From positions 186,001 to 250,000 of the forward strand of contig NZ_JAIEUI010000005.1 in assembly GCF_022234545.1 (NCBI RefSeq): a stretch of 64,000 nucleotides of DNA, in the 5' to 3' direction. Shown here one piece after another: positions 34,351-43,716 of the stretch (position 1 is its first letter; the number at the start of each line of letters is the position of its first letter). The notes beneath the pieces are model-generated. The model ran no database searches, had not been told where the DNA came from, and was given only the letters and a program-made list of their open reading frames with translations. Position numbers and translations under genes: made by a program. This stretch comes from Paenibacillus piscarius (GTDB lineage: Bacteria; Bacillota; Bacilli; Paenibacillales; Paenibacillaceae).

Positions 34351-35580
34351 TTACGCCCAGTCTCCATTCCGGAAGATCGGGTCTCTGGAGCCGTCATCGG
34401 TAATCCCGTCGATATTCATCTCCGGGGAGCCCATCATGAAGTCCACGTGAGTGAGACTCTGGTTCATCCCGCGCTCGGCGAGCTGTTCCTTCGTCATGTT
34501 GATGCCGTCCTGCAGGGTGAAGGCATAGGCAGCGCCGAGGGCAAGGTGGCATGAAGCATTCTCATCATAAAGTGTAGTGTAGTAGAGAATACCGCTCTCC
34601 GAGATTGGAGAGTGATACGGTACCAGTGCCACTTCACCGAAGTAGGCAGCGCCTTCGTCCATCGCCAGCAGGGAGCCGAGCGCTTCCTGGCCAACCTCTG
34701 CGGTGAAGTCCGTGACTTTACCGTTCTCCAGGGTCAGTGTGAAGCGGTCAATAATGTTCCCGCCGTAGCTGAGCGGCTTCGTGCTGCGGACCGTGCCGTT
34801 CGCACCGGTCTTCAGCGGAGCAGTGAACACTTCCTCGGTCGGAATGTTCGCCAGGAACGACATGCCGCGGCTGTTGACCGCGCCTGCTTGACACCAGATA
34901 TGGCCTTCCGGCAGTTCTATCGTCAGATCGGTGCCCGGAGCTGTGTAGTGCAGCATGCGGTATTTCTTGGCGTTCAGCAGCTCACAGCGCTGCTTCAGGC
35001 CGGCCAGATGGACACTCCAGGCTTGCAACGGATTCTCCTGGTCGGCACGGACAGCCTTGAAGATGGCGTCCCAGAGCAAGTCAACCTGCTGCTCAGGCGC
35101 GGCGTCCGAGAACACTTTGGCGGCCCAGGATGGGGAAGGGAAGGCCAAGCCGCTCCAGCTGACGTGGTTGGCCATCAGCATCTCCCGGTAAGGGGCCATG
35201 GCCTGACCGGCTGTCTTTTGCTGATTCGCAATTCTGGCCGGATCAACGCCGTTAAGAAGGTCAGGATCGGCGGAGATGATCGTCAGGAAGGCAGCGCCGC
35301 CCCGGGCAAGATCCTCCAGCTCATCGGCCTGCCATTTCGGCGGCTCCAGGAAGCTCTCGGACGGCGCAAGATCATAACGGGTCCGGGTGACGAATTCATC
35401 GGAGTAATTCACCTTAACGAGCTTGGCTCCTGCTTCATAGGCTTGGCGGACAATCAGGCGTACCAGTTCCGCCGAGACGATGTCCGCATTAACCACGAGG
35501 GTCTGGCCGGGTTGAATATTTACGCCGATCTTGACAGCAAGCAGCGCGTAATTCTCCAGCTTTTGTGAGAAATTCAGCAT
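34351..35580 (-). CDS. M29-family aminopeptidase (AmpS-like), copy A
   Basis: 409-residue cobalt/zinc metallo-aminopeptidase of peptidase family M29 that trims N-terminal residues from peptides in the cytosol. Family motifs are INQPGQTLVVNADI, VNYSDEFVTR, MHISWSG-like NHVSWSGLAFPSPSWA, TDLTIELPEGHIW, the metal-ligand regions PTEEVFTAP, EGAAYFGEVALVPYHSPIS, NASCHLALGAAY and HVDFMMGS. It lies 49 bp downstream of a close paralogue on the same strand. Confidence 0.93.
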   Translation of the reverse strand: MLNFSQKLENYALLAVKIGVNIQPGQTLVVNADIVSAELVRLIVRQAYEAGAKLVKVNYSDEFVTRTRYDLAPSESFLEPPKWQADELEDLARGGAAFLTIISADPDLLNGVDPARIANQQKTAGQAMAPYREMLMANHVSWSGLAFPSPSWAAKVFSDAAPEQQVDLLWDAIFKAVRADQENPLQAWSVHLAGLKQRCELLNAKKYRMLHYTAPGTDLTIELPEGHIWCQAGAVNSRGMSFLANIPTEEVFTAPLKTGANGTVRSTKPLSYGGNIIDRFTLTLENGKVTDFTAEVGQEALGSLLAMDEGAAYFGEVALVPYHSPISESGILYYTTLYDENASCHLALGAAYAFTLQDGINMTKEQLAERGMNQSLTHVDFMMGSPEMNIDGITDDGSRDPIFRNGDWA

Positions 35581-35629
35581 GGGTTCAGCTCCAATCGTTA
35601 TCTATTGAAAAACATTCGTCCAGGGAGCG

Positions 35630-36874
35630 TCAGAACGCCCAGTTGCCCTTCAGGAATACAGGCTCACGTGTACCGTCAGCCGTGATGCCGTAAATATCCA
35701 TCGCTGCGGAGCCGATCATGAAATCGACATGGGTTACACTGTTGTTCAGGCCGCGGGCTGTCAGCTCGTCCTGATTCATCTCTTTGCCGCCTTCCAGGCA
35801 GAAGGCGTAGGCTGTACCAATTGCCAGATGGTTGGAGGCATTCTCATCAAACAGGGTGTTGAAGTAGAGGATTCCCGATTCGGAGATGGGGGACTGATGA
35901 GGAACAAGCGCGACTTCCCCAAGGTATTTGGCGCCTTCATCCAGGCTGATTAGATATTCGAGTGCTTCCTGGCCCTGCTCCGCGCTTACGCTGGTAATGC
36001 GGCCCTGCTCAAAGGTAATCGAGAAGCCGTCAATAATATTCCCGCCGTAGCTGAGCGGCTTCGTGCTTCTTACCGTTCCGTTCACGCCGGTCTTCTTCGG
36101 AGCCGTGAACACTTCCTCTGTAGGCATATTGGCGACAAAAGAATGGCCCTGCGCATTGATGCTGTCGCCCTGCGCCCATACATGACCTTCGGGCAGCTCA
36201 ATGGTCAGGTCGGTTCCGGGCGCTATGTAATGCAGGCTGTGGTATTTCTTAGCGTTCAGGACATCCGCCTTCTGTTCAAGTGTGTCCAGATGCTCCTGCC
36301 ACGCTGCAACCGGGTCTTCGCGGTCCAGCCGGACGGTATGGAAGATGGCTTCCCACAGCTTGCCTACACGCTCTTCTGCCGGAAGCTCTGGAAATACCTT
36401 GTCCGCCCATGGCTGGGAGGGAATGGCTACAATACTCCAGCTCACCTTATCGGACATTTGCAATTCACGGTATTTGGTTAGCGCAGCGCCCCGGGTTTTC
36501 TGGAAGTTCGCAATCCGTTCCGGATCAATGCCCTTGAGTGCATCGGGATTCTCGGCAATGACCGACAGGAAGGCTGCGCCGTTCTCGGCCAGCTCAGTCA
36601 TCTCGCCTGCGAACCATGTGGGTGCTTTGGTGAATACTTCGGGTGCAGCATGTTCAAACTGCTGACGGGTCACGAATTCGTCACTCCAGTTCACCTTGAC
36701 CTGGCTGGCGCCGATGGCATAAGCTTTGGCTGTAATCAGATGCACGAATTCAGCCGCAGTGATTGGGGCGTTCACGACCAGAATTTGACCCGGCTGAACA
36801 TTTACACCGATTTGAACTGCCAAATCAGCGTATTTACCCAGCTTGGATTGATGCTCGGTTTCCGTCATTTTCAA
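35630..36874 (-). CDS. M29-family aminopeptidase (AmpS-like), copy B
   Basis: 414-residue paralogue of the preceding gene, same domain and same motifs (VNVQPGQILVVNAPI, VNWSDEFVTRQQ, TDLTIELPEGHVWAQGD, EGAKYLGEVALVPHQSPIS, NASNHLAIGTAY, HVDFMIGS). The two copies share clear similarity along their full length, so they arose by tandem duplication and then diverged. GGAGG precedes the ATG. The pair is one transcription unit. Confidence 0.93.
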   Translation of the reverse strand: MKMTETEHQSKLGKYADLAVQIGVNVQPGQILVVNAPITAAEFVHLITAKAYAIGASQVKVNWSDEFVTRQQFEHAAPEVFTKAPTWFAGEMTELAENGAAFLSVIAENPDALKGIDPERIANFQKTRGAALTKYRELQMSDKVSWSIVAIPSQPWADKVFPELPAEERVGKLWEAIFHTVRLDREDPVAAWQEHLDTLEQKADVLNAKKYHSLHYIAPGTDLTIELPEGHVWAQGDSINAQGHSFVANMPTEEVFTAPKKTGVNGTVRSTKPLSYGGNIIDGFSITFEQGRITSVSAEQGQEALEYLISLDEGAKYLGEVALVPHQSPISESGILYFNTLFDENASNHLAIGTAYAFCLEGGKEMNQDELTARGLNNSVTHVDFMIGSAAMDIYGITADGTREPVFLKGNWAF

Positions 36875-37035
36875 TTTCCTCCATTACCATAATTTTAGCT
36901 CTGAATCAGCATTGTATTAAATTATTAACCGCCGGATGAAAAAAGTCAATTAAAGCGCTAAAGTAAAGGAATTGCTTACATATCAATGTTATACTGGATG
37001 GTGTGGGCATGATCCGATGAAAGGAAGGAAAGAGG

Positions 37036-37314
37036 ATGAATCTAGAAATCATCAAAGCCGAATTAAAGCGGGCGGAGGATCAAAGTTTCGTGGGACGAAC
37101 GGTCTTTACAGTGGACAAGCACCATTCTCCTTACGAGATCACATTCTTCAGCACCCGCGGCACCGAATGGGATTACAGCCTGAGCTTCGCCGGCGAGCCG
37201 GGAAGTGAGGAGCAATTCCTGGAGGTCGATGCGCTGCTGGAGCAGGACGATGATCTGTACAATCAGCTGCTGGACGCCGCACTGGACACCCAGGAGCTTC
37301 CGGAAGAAGAGTAG
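37036..37314 (+). CDS. Conserved hypothetical protein (92 aa)
   Basis: Small acidic soluble protein, MNLEIIKAELKRAED start, central beta segments (HSPYEITFFSTRGTEWDYSLSFAGEPG) and an acidic helical end. I do not recognise the family. AAAGGAAGGAAAGAGG precedes the ATG. It is convergent with ktrB and shares a terminator with it. Confidence 0.7.
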   Translation: MNLEIIKAELKRAEDQSFVGRTVFTVDKHHSPYEITFFSTRGTEWDYSLSFAGEPGSEEQFLEVDALLEQDDDLYNQLLDAALDTQELPEEE

Positions 37315-37321
37315 TAAAATT

Positions 37322-37372
37322 AAAAGCGACCCCGTACCGGCAGGCAGCCTGGCAGTGCGGGATCGCTTTTTT
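37322..37372. terminator. Bidirectional terminator between the 92-aa gene and ktrB
   Basis: AAAAGCGA / TCGCTTTT outer stem with an inner CCCG/CGGG. A-rich left and T-rich right flanks allow use by both convergent genes. Confidence 0.85.
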
Positions 37373-37384
37373 GCTGTGATATCC

Positions 37385-38737
37385 TTATCCGATGGTGATG
37401 TTGCCTTCAGGATAGCGGTACAGCTCCTTGCTGCTCTTAGGCTTGAGCGCATAGGCCAGGGTAAGCGGGCCTGTCCGGCCCACGAACATCAGAATAATGA
37501 CCAGGACCTTGCCGGCCGTCGTCAGCTCGGTGGTCAGGCCCATAGTGATTCCGGAGGTGCCGAAGGCCGAGACCGCCTCGAACAGAACGCTGAGGAAATC
37601 AGCGCGCTCCGTCACGGACAGCAGCATGGTAGATATGAGGACCAGCATCAGGGATAATAGCGTCATTGTAATCGCCCGGTAGACGTTCTCCTTCGAGATC
37701 CGGTGGCGGAACATGACGATATCCTCCTTGCCCCGGAGCTTGGCATAGACGGTACTGACCAGAATCGCGAAGGTCGTAATCTTGATTCCGCCGCCGGTGG
37801 AGCCGGGAGCGGCCCCGATGAACATCAGCAGGATCATCAGGAATTGGGTGGATTCCCGCAGCAGCGGAATCTCGATGGTTGTCACGCCGCCGGAGCGGGG
37901 CGTAATCGCCTGCAGGAACGAGGCCATAAGCTTGCCTCCGGCATGAAGCGGCTTCAGCGTGGAGTTCAGCTCCAGCCAGAAGAAGACGGCAGCCCCGATC
38001 AGGATCAATGCGGCTGAAGTAGACAGCACGACCTTGGAGTGGAGCGTGAGCCGCTTGCGCTTCGGATAATCAATTACATCCGCTAAGACGATGAAGCCGA
38101 TTCCGCCGAGGAAAATCAGCAGCATCGAGGTAATATTCACCACCGGGTCTTCAACATACCGGGTCAGCCCGCTGAACGGCCCATGCACATCGCCGAACAG
38201 GTCAAAGCCCGCATTATTGAAGATCGATATACTATGGAACAATCCATAATAAATAGCCTTGCCTGCAGGCATATCCGCAAGGAATCGCAAGGCAAGCAGC
38301 AGGGCCCCGCTGAGCTGGATTACGAGGGAATAGATCAGAACGCGCCGGATCAGCTTCACAATCCCCTGCATGGAGTTCTGGTTCATCGACTCCTGCATAA
38401 GCAGCCGTTCCTTCAGCGAGATCCGCTTGTTCAGCACCAGCGTGATCAGCGTAGCCATGGTGACGAAGCCAAGGCCACCGAACTGGAACAGCACCAGCAG
38501 CACAATCTGGCCGAAGGTGGAGAGCTGGGTTCCCGTGTCGATGACGGCAAGTCCGGTTACACAGGTCGCTGAGGTAGCCATGAACAGCGCATCTATGAAT
38601 GAGATACTTGCACCGGTGGAAGCGGCAGGCAAGGACAAGAGCAAGGTTCCGGCCGTGATCAGCAGGATGAAGCCCAGGGATAGGATTTTGGGCGGCGTCA
38701 GCCGGAGATGCCCAAAGAATAGGTTAGCCAAGTTCAT
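37385..38737 (-). CDS. ktrB: TrkH/KtrB-family potassium transporter subunit
   Basis: 450-residue membrane channel subunit of a Ktr-type Na+-dependent K+ uptake system. It has eight helices plus four P-loops, with selectivity-filter glycines visible in TSATCVTGLAV, SIFNNAGFDLFG, TPRSGGVTTIE and FGTSGITMGLT. The regulatory partner KtrA/KtrC is not encoded nearby. The ATG lies very close to AGGAGA, so the in-frame TTG two codons later may be the real start. Together with KimA it serves K+ homeostasis. Confidence 0.93.
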   Translation of the reverse strand: MNLANLFFGHLRLTPPKILSLGFILLITAGTLLLSLPAASTGASISFIDALFMATSATCVTGLAVIDTGTQLSTFGQIVLLVLFQFGGLGFVTMATLITLVLNKRISLKERLLMQESMNQNSMQGIVKLIRRVLIYSLVIQLSGALLLALRFLADMPAGKAIYYGLFHSISIFNNAGFDLFGDVHGPFSGLTRYVEDPVVNITSMLLIFLGGIGFIVLADVIDYPKRKRLTLHSKVVLSTSAALILIGAAVFFWLELNSTLKPLHAGGKLMASFLQAITPRSGGVTTIEIPLLRESTQFLMILLMFIGAAPGSTGGGIKITTFAILVSTVYAKLRGKEDIVMFRHRISKENVYRAITMTLLSLMLVLISTMLLSVTERADFLSVLFEAVSAFGTSGITMGLTTELTTAGKVLVIILMFVGRTGPLTLAYALKPKSSKELYRYPEGNITIG

Positions 38738-38883
38738 TCTCCTGACAATGGGATAGGATCTGACAAGATTATAGCATATCTTATATTCCCGTCACCAAAC
38801 AGGCAGGAAATTGGCGGATGGTATCGAATTGGTTACTGAACTTATCCCACAAACGCATCTATATAGAGGAGGCTATACTTGCT

Positions 38884-39243
38884 GTGACAAGTCCGATACG
38901 CAATCAGGTTGGCGCTGTCTTCATTCCGGTCAGTGATATTGAGAGGTCCAGAAGCTGGTATTGCAGCCTGCTTGGGCTGCCGAATGACGGTGAAGTATTA
39001 TTCGGTCATCTGTATGAAGTGCCGATGAAGGGGCCGGGCATTGTGCTGGACAGCAAAATTTTCACAGCTGAGGCAGTGCTGAAGGTGCCATCCTTCCATC
39101 TGCTCACAGAGGATATCGATGCCGCCTATGATTATGTCAAAGCCAGCGGCGCTGAGATTCTGACCGATATTGAGAACGATCACTGGTTCAACTTCAAAGA
39201 CCCGGACGGCAATGTGCTGATGATCTGCCGCTTAATCATTTAG
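38884..39243 (+). CDS. VOC-family (glyoxalase/dioxygenase-like) protein
   Basis: 119-residue single VOC module: VGAVFIPVSDIERSRSWYCSLLG, LFGHLYEVP, SFHLLTEDIDAAYDYVKASGAE and NFKDPDGNVLMIC. Such proteins are small metalloenzymes or antibiotic-binding proteins; the substrate is unknown. The frame extends to 38818, but the GTG at 38884 follows AGGAGG and gives the normal family length. A GNAT gene follows at 57 bp. Confidence 0.8.
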   Translation: MTSPIRNQVGAVFIPVSDIERSRSWYCSLLGLPNDGEVLFGHLYEVPMKGPGIVLDSKIFTAEAVLKVPSFHLLTEDIDAAYDYVKASGAEILTDIENDHWFNFKDPDGNVLMICRLII

Positions 39244-39299
39244 TTAATAGGATTAATTATATTTATTAATGACATTAATAATATGCTGGAGGATGACTG

Positions 39300-39734
39300 A
39301 TGATAAGGGAAGCCCGGCCAGAGGACGCTGCAAGGATAGAGACATTATACCGGATTCTATTGCCAGATTTGAAGAATATTTATGTATCCCCGCAAAGACT
39401 CAGTCAAATTGCTGATAATCCGGACAGTCTGCTGTTTGTCTATGAAGTAGATGGGGAAGTAGTCGGTACGGCGCATCTGCATTTGTGTATGGATGCGCTT
39501 AGTGGCGACCGGCCGTTTGGGGTGATAGAACGTGTTGTTATCGCCCCCGAGCATCGCGGCAAGGGAATCGGAGCTTCTATACTGCAATTCGCAGAAGAGG
39601 CAGCCTCAGCAAGAGGCGCACTTAAGGTGATGCTGTCCAGCAATAAAACCCGTAAGGACGCTCACCGGTTTTACGAGCGTCTGGGTTATGATGGGGAGGG
39701 AAGCAAGCTTTTCAAAAAATACATATCGCTTTAA
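39300..39734 (+). CDS. GNAT-family N-acetyltransferase
   Basis: 144-residue acetyltransferase. Acetyl-CoA motif A is VIAPEHRGKGIGASILQFAEEAA and motif B is LSSNKTRKDAHRFYERLGY. The substrate is unknown. CTGGAGG precedes the ATG. It probably shares a transcript with the VOC gene. Confidence 0.88.
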   Translation: MIREARPEDAARIETLYRILLPDLKNIYVSPQRLSQIADNPDSLLFVYEVDGEVVGTAHLHLCMDALSGDRPFGVIERVVIAPEHRGKGIGASILQFAEEAASARGALKVMLSSNKTRKDAHRFYERLGYDGEGSKLFKKYISL

Positions 39735-39876
39735 AAGGACAAGAACAAAATCACCCAAGCGGGTGAAGGTTGCTGGCGTTGTTCTGAAGGGTTCGCGCTT
39801 TATGCTGGCGTTCCACTTAATTCTGGCCAATCCTTAGAATTTTCTCTGTCAACCGGCCCTTACAAGGGAGTGATTG

Positions 39877-40023
39877 TTGTACATTTTGCATGATTTCTTT
39901 ATAAATGATGCTAGCTATGGAGCAGGGGGCCTTAATTTATCGCAGCAGCACCCTTTGTATTCAGTTTTTCGCATCCTAAACGATTAACAAAGGCGCTCCC
40001 CATTAACTCCTGGGAAGCGCCTT
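39877..40023 (+). ncRNA. Candidate orphan transcript (sRNA) between GNAT and CNNM genes
   Basis: A promoter-like TTGTAC, 17-base spacer and TATAAA (39877-39905) would start RNA near 39912. A hairpin AAGGCGCT-CCCA / TGGG-AGCGCCTT (39990-40023) could end it, though the T tail is weak. The hairpin may instead only terminate the convergent CNNM gene. The first part of the gap (39735-39870) holds nested repeats TCACCC/GGGTGA inside AGAACAA/TTGTTCT. No gene is visible in this gap. Confidence 0.3.
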
Positions 40024-40048
40024 ATTCATTGCAGACTATCTAAAAGCC

Positions 40049-41371
40049 TTACTCGCTGTGAACTGCTGAATCTTCTGCGGCCGGAAGATCAATCTTAATC
40101 TCGACCCGGCGGATGCGGTGGCGGTTCATCTCACGCGCCGTGAGGGTGACATGCTCGTAAGTCAGGCTTTTGCCGACAGCCGGTTCTTCCATATGGCTGT
40201 ACAGCCATCCGCCGATGGTGGTGACTTCTTCATCATGGAAGTCAAGTCCGGTAAGCTCCTTGACCTCCAGCAGAGAGACATTGCCGTCGAACAGATAGTG
40301 AGTGTCGCTCAGCTTCTCCACATTTCTGCGCTCATCCTCGTCGAATTCGTCACGGATCTCGCCGACGATCTCTTCCAGGATGTCCTCAATGGTAATAAGG
40401 CCGGAGGTGCCGCCGTATTCGTCAAGCAGCAGGGCGATATGCACGCCTTCCTTCTGCATACGGGTCAGCAGGGTCTTCACCGGTGTAACCTCAGATACCG
40501 TCAACAGTGGCAGGATCAGGCTTTTGAAATCGAAATCCGGGTTGTTGTCATATTGCAGGTATAGCTGCTTGGTATTGATCATACCGACGATATTGTCTTT
40601 GCTGCCGTCTGCGACAGGGAATCGCGTATACTGCTCCTTGCGGATAATAGCGATATTCTCCTGCAGCGAATGATCGGTGAACAGGCAGACCATGTCGGTG
40701 CGGGGCACCATGATCTCCTTGGCCAGCATCTCATCAAAGGTGAAAATCCGGTTAACATAACCATATTCCGCTTTGTTGATTTTGCCGCTCTCATAGCTCT
40801 CGGACAGAATCAGGCGGATCTCGTCTTCGCTATGCGCATCGCCGTGTTCACTGGCAGGCTTCATGCCGAAGATACGGACGAGCAGGTTGGCGGAACCGTT
40901 CATGATCCAAATCAAAGGGTACAATATTCTGTAGAACCAAATAATCAGCGGTGCGGTAATTTGACCAATTTTCTCAGGAATATTAATAGCGGCGGTCTTC
41001 GGTGCAAGCTCTCCGACCACGACGTGGAGGAAGGTGGCGATGATGAAGGCTACACCAAAAGCAATGGGCTTGCTGACACTGTGCTCTATGCCAAAGAGAT
41101 CAAACAGCGGAATGATCAGCTGTTCAAAGGCAGGCTCGGCCAATGCCCCGATTCCAAGTGCAGTAATGGTGATGCCGAGCTGGCAGGCGGACAAATATCC
41201 GTCCAGGTTAGCGGCTACCCGCTGTACCGCCAGTGCATTCTTCTTGCCGTCCAGCACCATCTGGCTGACCTGGCTGCCCCGCAATCTCACTACTGCAAAC
41301 TCCGTCGCTACAAAAAATGCCGTTAAAATAATCAAAATTGCCACGAGCGTCAAACTAAGTCCTATACCCAT
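40049..41371 (-). CDS. CNNM/CBS-pair membrane protein, second copy
   Basis: 440-residue paralogue of the protein at 7384-8700, same CNNM - CBS pair - CorC_HlyC order. Motifs: FFVATEFAVVRLRGSQVSQ, GYLSACQLGITITALGIGALAEP, VVGELAPKTAAIN, MVPRTDMVCLF, LLDEYGGTSGLITIEDILEEIVGEIRDEFDEDE (a conserved region about 310-345). It is linked to divalent cation homeostasis. The frame allows an ATG at 41416, but the ATG at 41371 gives the normal membrane start and follows AAAGGGATGG. Confidence 0.88.
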   Translation of the reverse strand: MGIGLSLTLVAILIILTAFFVATEFAVVRLRGSQVSQMVLDGKKNALAVQRVAANLDGYLSACQLGITITALGIGALAEPAFEQLIIPLFDLFGIEHSVSKPIAFGVAFIIATFLHVVVGELAPKTAAINIPEKIGQITAPLIIWFYRILYPLIWIMNGSANLLVRIFGMKPASEHGDAHSEDEIRLILSESYESGKINKAEYGYVNRIFTFDEMLAKEIMVPRTDMVCLFTDHSLQENIAIIRKEQYTRFPVADGSKDNIVGMINTKQLYLQYDNNPDFDFKSLILPLLTVSEVTPVKTLLTRMQKEGVHIALLLDEYGGTSGLITIEDILEEIVGEIRDEFDEDERRNVEKLSDTHYLFDGNVSLLEVKELTGLDFHDEEVTTIGGWLYSHMEEPAVGKSLTYEHVTLTAREMNRHRIRRVEIKIDLPAAEDSAVHSE

Positions 41372-41486
41372 ATAATCTTTACCATCCCTTTCGTCCCTAA
41401 AATAGGTTATACTCATATTATGAGTTCATTTGAACCTATTGTACGAACTTTTGAGTGAAATATCAAATGGTGGAGGGTTGCCATCT

Positions 41487-42260
41487 ATGGAAGCTTTTAC
41501 ACTCAGCCGGATAGAGATGTCCGGACTATTACTGTCCCTAAGCCCGAACTCAGAGCAGAAGCCGCTCCATATTCTGCAGGAAGCCTGGTCGAAGTTCCAC
41601 CGTGACGAGGTGCGGGAGGGGACGAGCCTGCCGGCTTTTCTGTCGACCGATATTCCCCCGATTCTGCAGAAGCTGATCAAAGGCCGCACCGTCAAAGGCC
41701 TGTCGTTAGGTGAAATAGCCTCCCTCGGCAGTCTGATTGAGTATTCCACATTATCCGTGACGGCTATGCAGAATTGGGTGAAGCGGGATTTCAAGGAGTA
41801 TCTCGGCTCGCCGCGTGAAGGCAAGAAATACTCTTTTAATCAGGCGGCACTGCTGTTTATTATTGACGATCTCAAGGCTGCTCTCGATTTCGAGAGTATC
41901 CGCCAGCTCTTCCGGGTGCTCTTCCTGGCGCCCGAGCGGGATGATGATGATCTGGTCGAGCCTGCGCAGCTGTATCACGGTTATGCTGAGCTATTCGAGG
42001 AGATCAAGACCCGGACCCCGATGCCGGTTCAGGCAGAGGCTATGGCTAAGGCCGGGAATCCGAAGGAATTCCTGTGGAAAGCGGACAGCGGAATCAGAGC
42101 GGCTATGGAACGCATGATGAAGCGGCTCAGCCATCTGACCAGGCCGCAGCGGGATGCGGTGCAGAATATGCTCCTGATCGCGGCGATCTCGGTGCAGACC
42201 TGTTATTTTCAGGCGATGGCCCGGCAATATTTCAATGCGGTGTTATTCCTTGATTTTTGA
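41487..42260 (+). CDS. DUF1836 protein (probable MerR-like DNA-binding protein)
   Basis: 257-residue soluble protein with a DUF1836 core (about 60-160): IPPILQKLIKGRTVKGLSLGEIASLGSLIEYSTLSVTAMQNWVKRD, which reads as a MerR-like helix-turn-helix. The rest is helical. It may be a transcription regulator. The frame opens at 41430, but the ATG at 41487 follows GGTGGAGG. Divergent from the CNNM gene and 21 bp upstream of the MFS gene, so it may control either one. Confidence 0.78.
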   Translation: MEAFTLSRIEMSGLLLSLSPNSEQKPLHILQEAWSKFHRDEVREGTSLPAFLSTDIPPILQKLIKGRTVKGLSLGEIASLGSLIEYSTLSVTAMQNWVKRDFKEYLGSPREGKKYSFNQAALLFIIDDLKAALDFESIRQLFRVLFLAPERDDDDLVEPAQLYHGYAELFEEIKTRTPMPVQAEAMAKAGNPKEFLWKADSGIRAAMERMMKRLSHLTRPQRDAVQNMLLIAAISVQTCYFQAMARQYFNAVLFLDF

Positions 42261-42281
42261 ATCGGAGAGGGGCCTTTAGGA

Positions 42282-43499
42282 ATGTTTAATCAAATGTCGC
42301 TGCTGCGCAGCAAGAAGCAGAGGAAGCTGCTCTTCAGTGCAGGTCTCAGCTGGATGTTCGATGCGATGGATGTTGGAATGATCTCGTTTGTGGTGGCGGC
42401 GCTGGCCAAGGAATGGATGCTCGGACCGGAAAGAATCGGCTATCTGACCAGTATCACTTCGTTAGGAATGGCCGTGGGTGCCGCTAGTGCCGGGATTCTG
42501 GCCGACCGCTTCGGCCGTAAATCCGTGCTGCTGTGGACACTGCTCATCTTCTCGATTGCCAGCGGCCTGTCGGCCTTCGCTGCAGGTTATATAATGTTAT
42601 GTGTGCTGCGCTTCATTGCCGGCTTCGGCCTGGGCGGAGAGCTGCCGGTAGCCTCAACGCTGGTGTCGGAGAGTATGCCGGTGAAGGAGAGAGGCCGGGC
42701 GGTTGTGCTGCTGGAGAGCTTCTGGGCGTTGGGCTGGATTCTGTCGGCGCTGATCGCCTTCTTCGTGATCCCGGATTACGGCTGGCGGGTGGCCTTCGCG
42801 ATCGGTGCGGTCCCGGCACTCTATGCGCTCTATCTGCGCAGAGCGATTGATGACTCGCCGAAGTTCGCAGAGATCAAGAAAGCTCCTCCAGTGCCTCTGA
42901 AGAAGCGTGTGGCGGCAGTCTGGTCGGCAGAGCACCGCCGTTCCACAATTATGTTGTGGGTGCTGTGGTTCACGGTGGTGTTCTCGTATTATGGGATGTT
43001 CTTGTGGCTGCCGACGGTCATGGTGCTTAAGGGCTTCAGTCTGGTCAAAAGCTTCGAGTATGTGCTGATCATGACGCTCGCCCAGCTTCCCGGTTACTTC
43101 ACCGCCGCTTATTTCATCGAGAAATTCGGCCGGAAGTTCGTGCTGGTCATCTATTTGCTGCTGACAGCGGTCAGCGCGGCCTGGTTCGGGAATGCTACTA
43201 CTGAAGGGATGCTGATGGCGGCTGGAATCTGCTTGTCCTTCTTCAACTTAGGCGCATGGGGCGGCATGTACGCTTATACACCTGAGCTGTATCCGACAAC
43301 CATCCGTTCTACCGGGACGGGGCTGGCGACTTCTTTTGGACGGATCGGGGGAATTATCGCCCCTACGCTTGTCGGTGTGCTGGTCGGCCGTTCGGTTGGT
43401 ATCAGCACGATCTTCATGTTATTCTTCGTGACAATTGTCATCGGCGCGCTTGCGGTGCTGTTCCTGGGCAAGGAGACGAAGGGGCTGGAGCTGGAGTAG
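42282..43499 (+). CDS. MFS transporter (sugar-phosphate/AAHS-like)
   Basis: 405-residue transporter with 12 helices. The first helix has SAGLSWMFDAMDVGMISFVV, the loop 2-3 motif is GILADRFGRKSVLLW, helix 4 is RFIAGFGLGGELPVASTLVSE, and the second half has EKFGRKFVLVIY and YTPELYPTTIRSTGTGLATSFGRIGG. This pattern is shared by aromatic acid/H+ and metabolite:H+ symporters. The substrate is unknown. Likely cotranscribed with the DUF1836 gene. Confidence 0.88.
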   Translation: MFNQMSLLRSKKQRKLLFSAGLSWMFDAMDVGMISFVVAALAKEWMLGPERIGYLTSITSLGMAVGAASAGILADRFGRKSVLLWTLLIFSIASGLSAFAAGYIMLCVLRFIAGFGLGGELPVASTLVSESMPVKERGRAVVLLESFWALGWILSALIAFFVIPDYGWRVAFAIGAVPALYALYLRRAIDDSPKFAEIKKAPPVPLKKRVAAVWSAEHRRSTIMLWVLWFTVVFSYYGMFLWLPTVMVLKGFSLVKSFEYVLIMTLAQLPGYFTAAYFIEKFGRKFVLVIYLLLTAVSAAWFGNATTEGMLMAAGICLSFFNLGAWGGMYAYTPELYPTTIRSTGTGLATSFGRIGGIIAPTLVGVLVGRSVGISTIFMLFFVTIVIGALAVLFLGKETKGLELE

Positions 43500-43597
43500 A
43501 GGGTGTACAGACAAGTTATGTGCGATCTCCGCTATTGCAGCCCGCAGCGTGAATATAGTATATTCTTATGGAGACGCAAACGGACGTTCTTATGCAG

Positions 43598-43632
43598 GAT
43601 CTTGAGGGGCCAGTCTCTCAAGGTCTTTTTTT
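43598..43632 (+). terminator. Terminator after the MFS gene
   Basis: GATCTTGAG / CTCAAGGTC stem followed by seven T residues. Confidence 0.85.
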
Positions 43633-43716
43633 GTGGATGGATCCCGGGTGGCGTGCGGGCGGATGTTGGCTTGTAGGGCGTAACGCAAGGGGCGGTTAGG
43701 ATGCTAATTGGTTATG

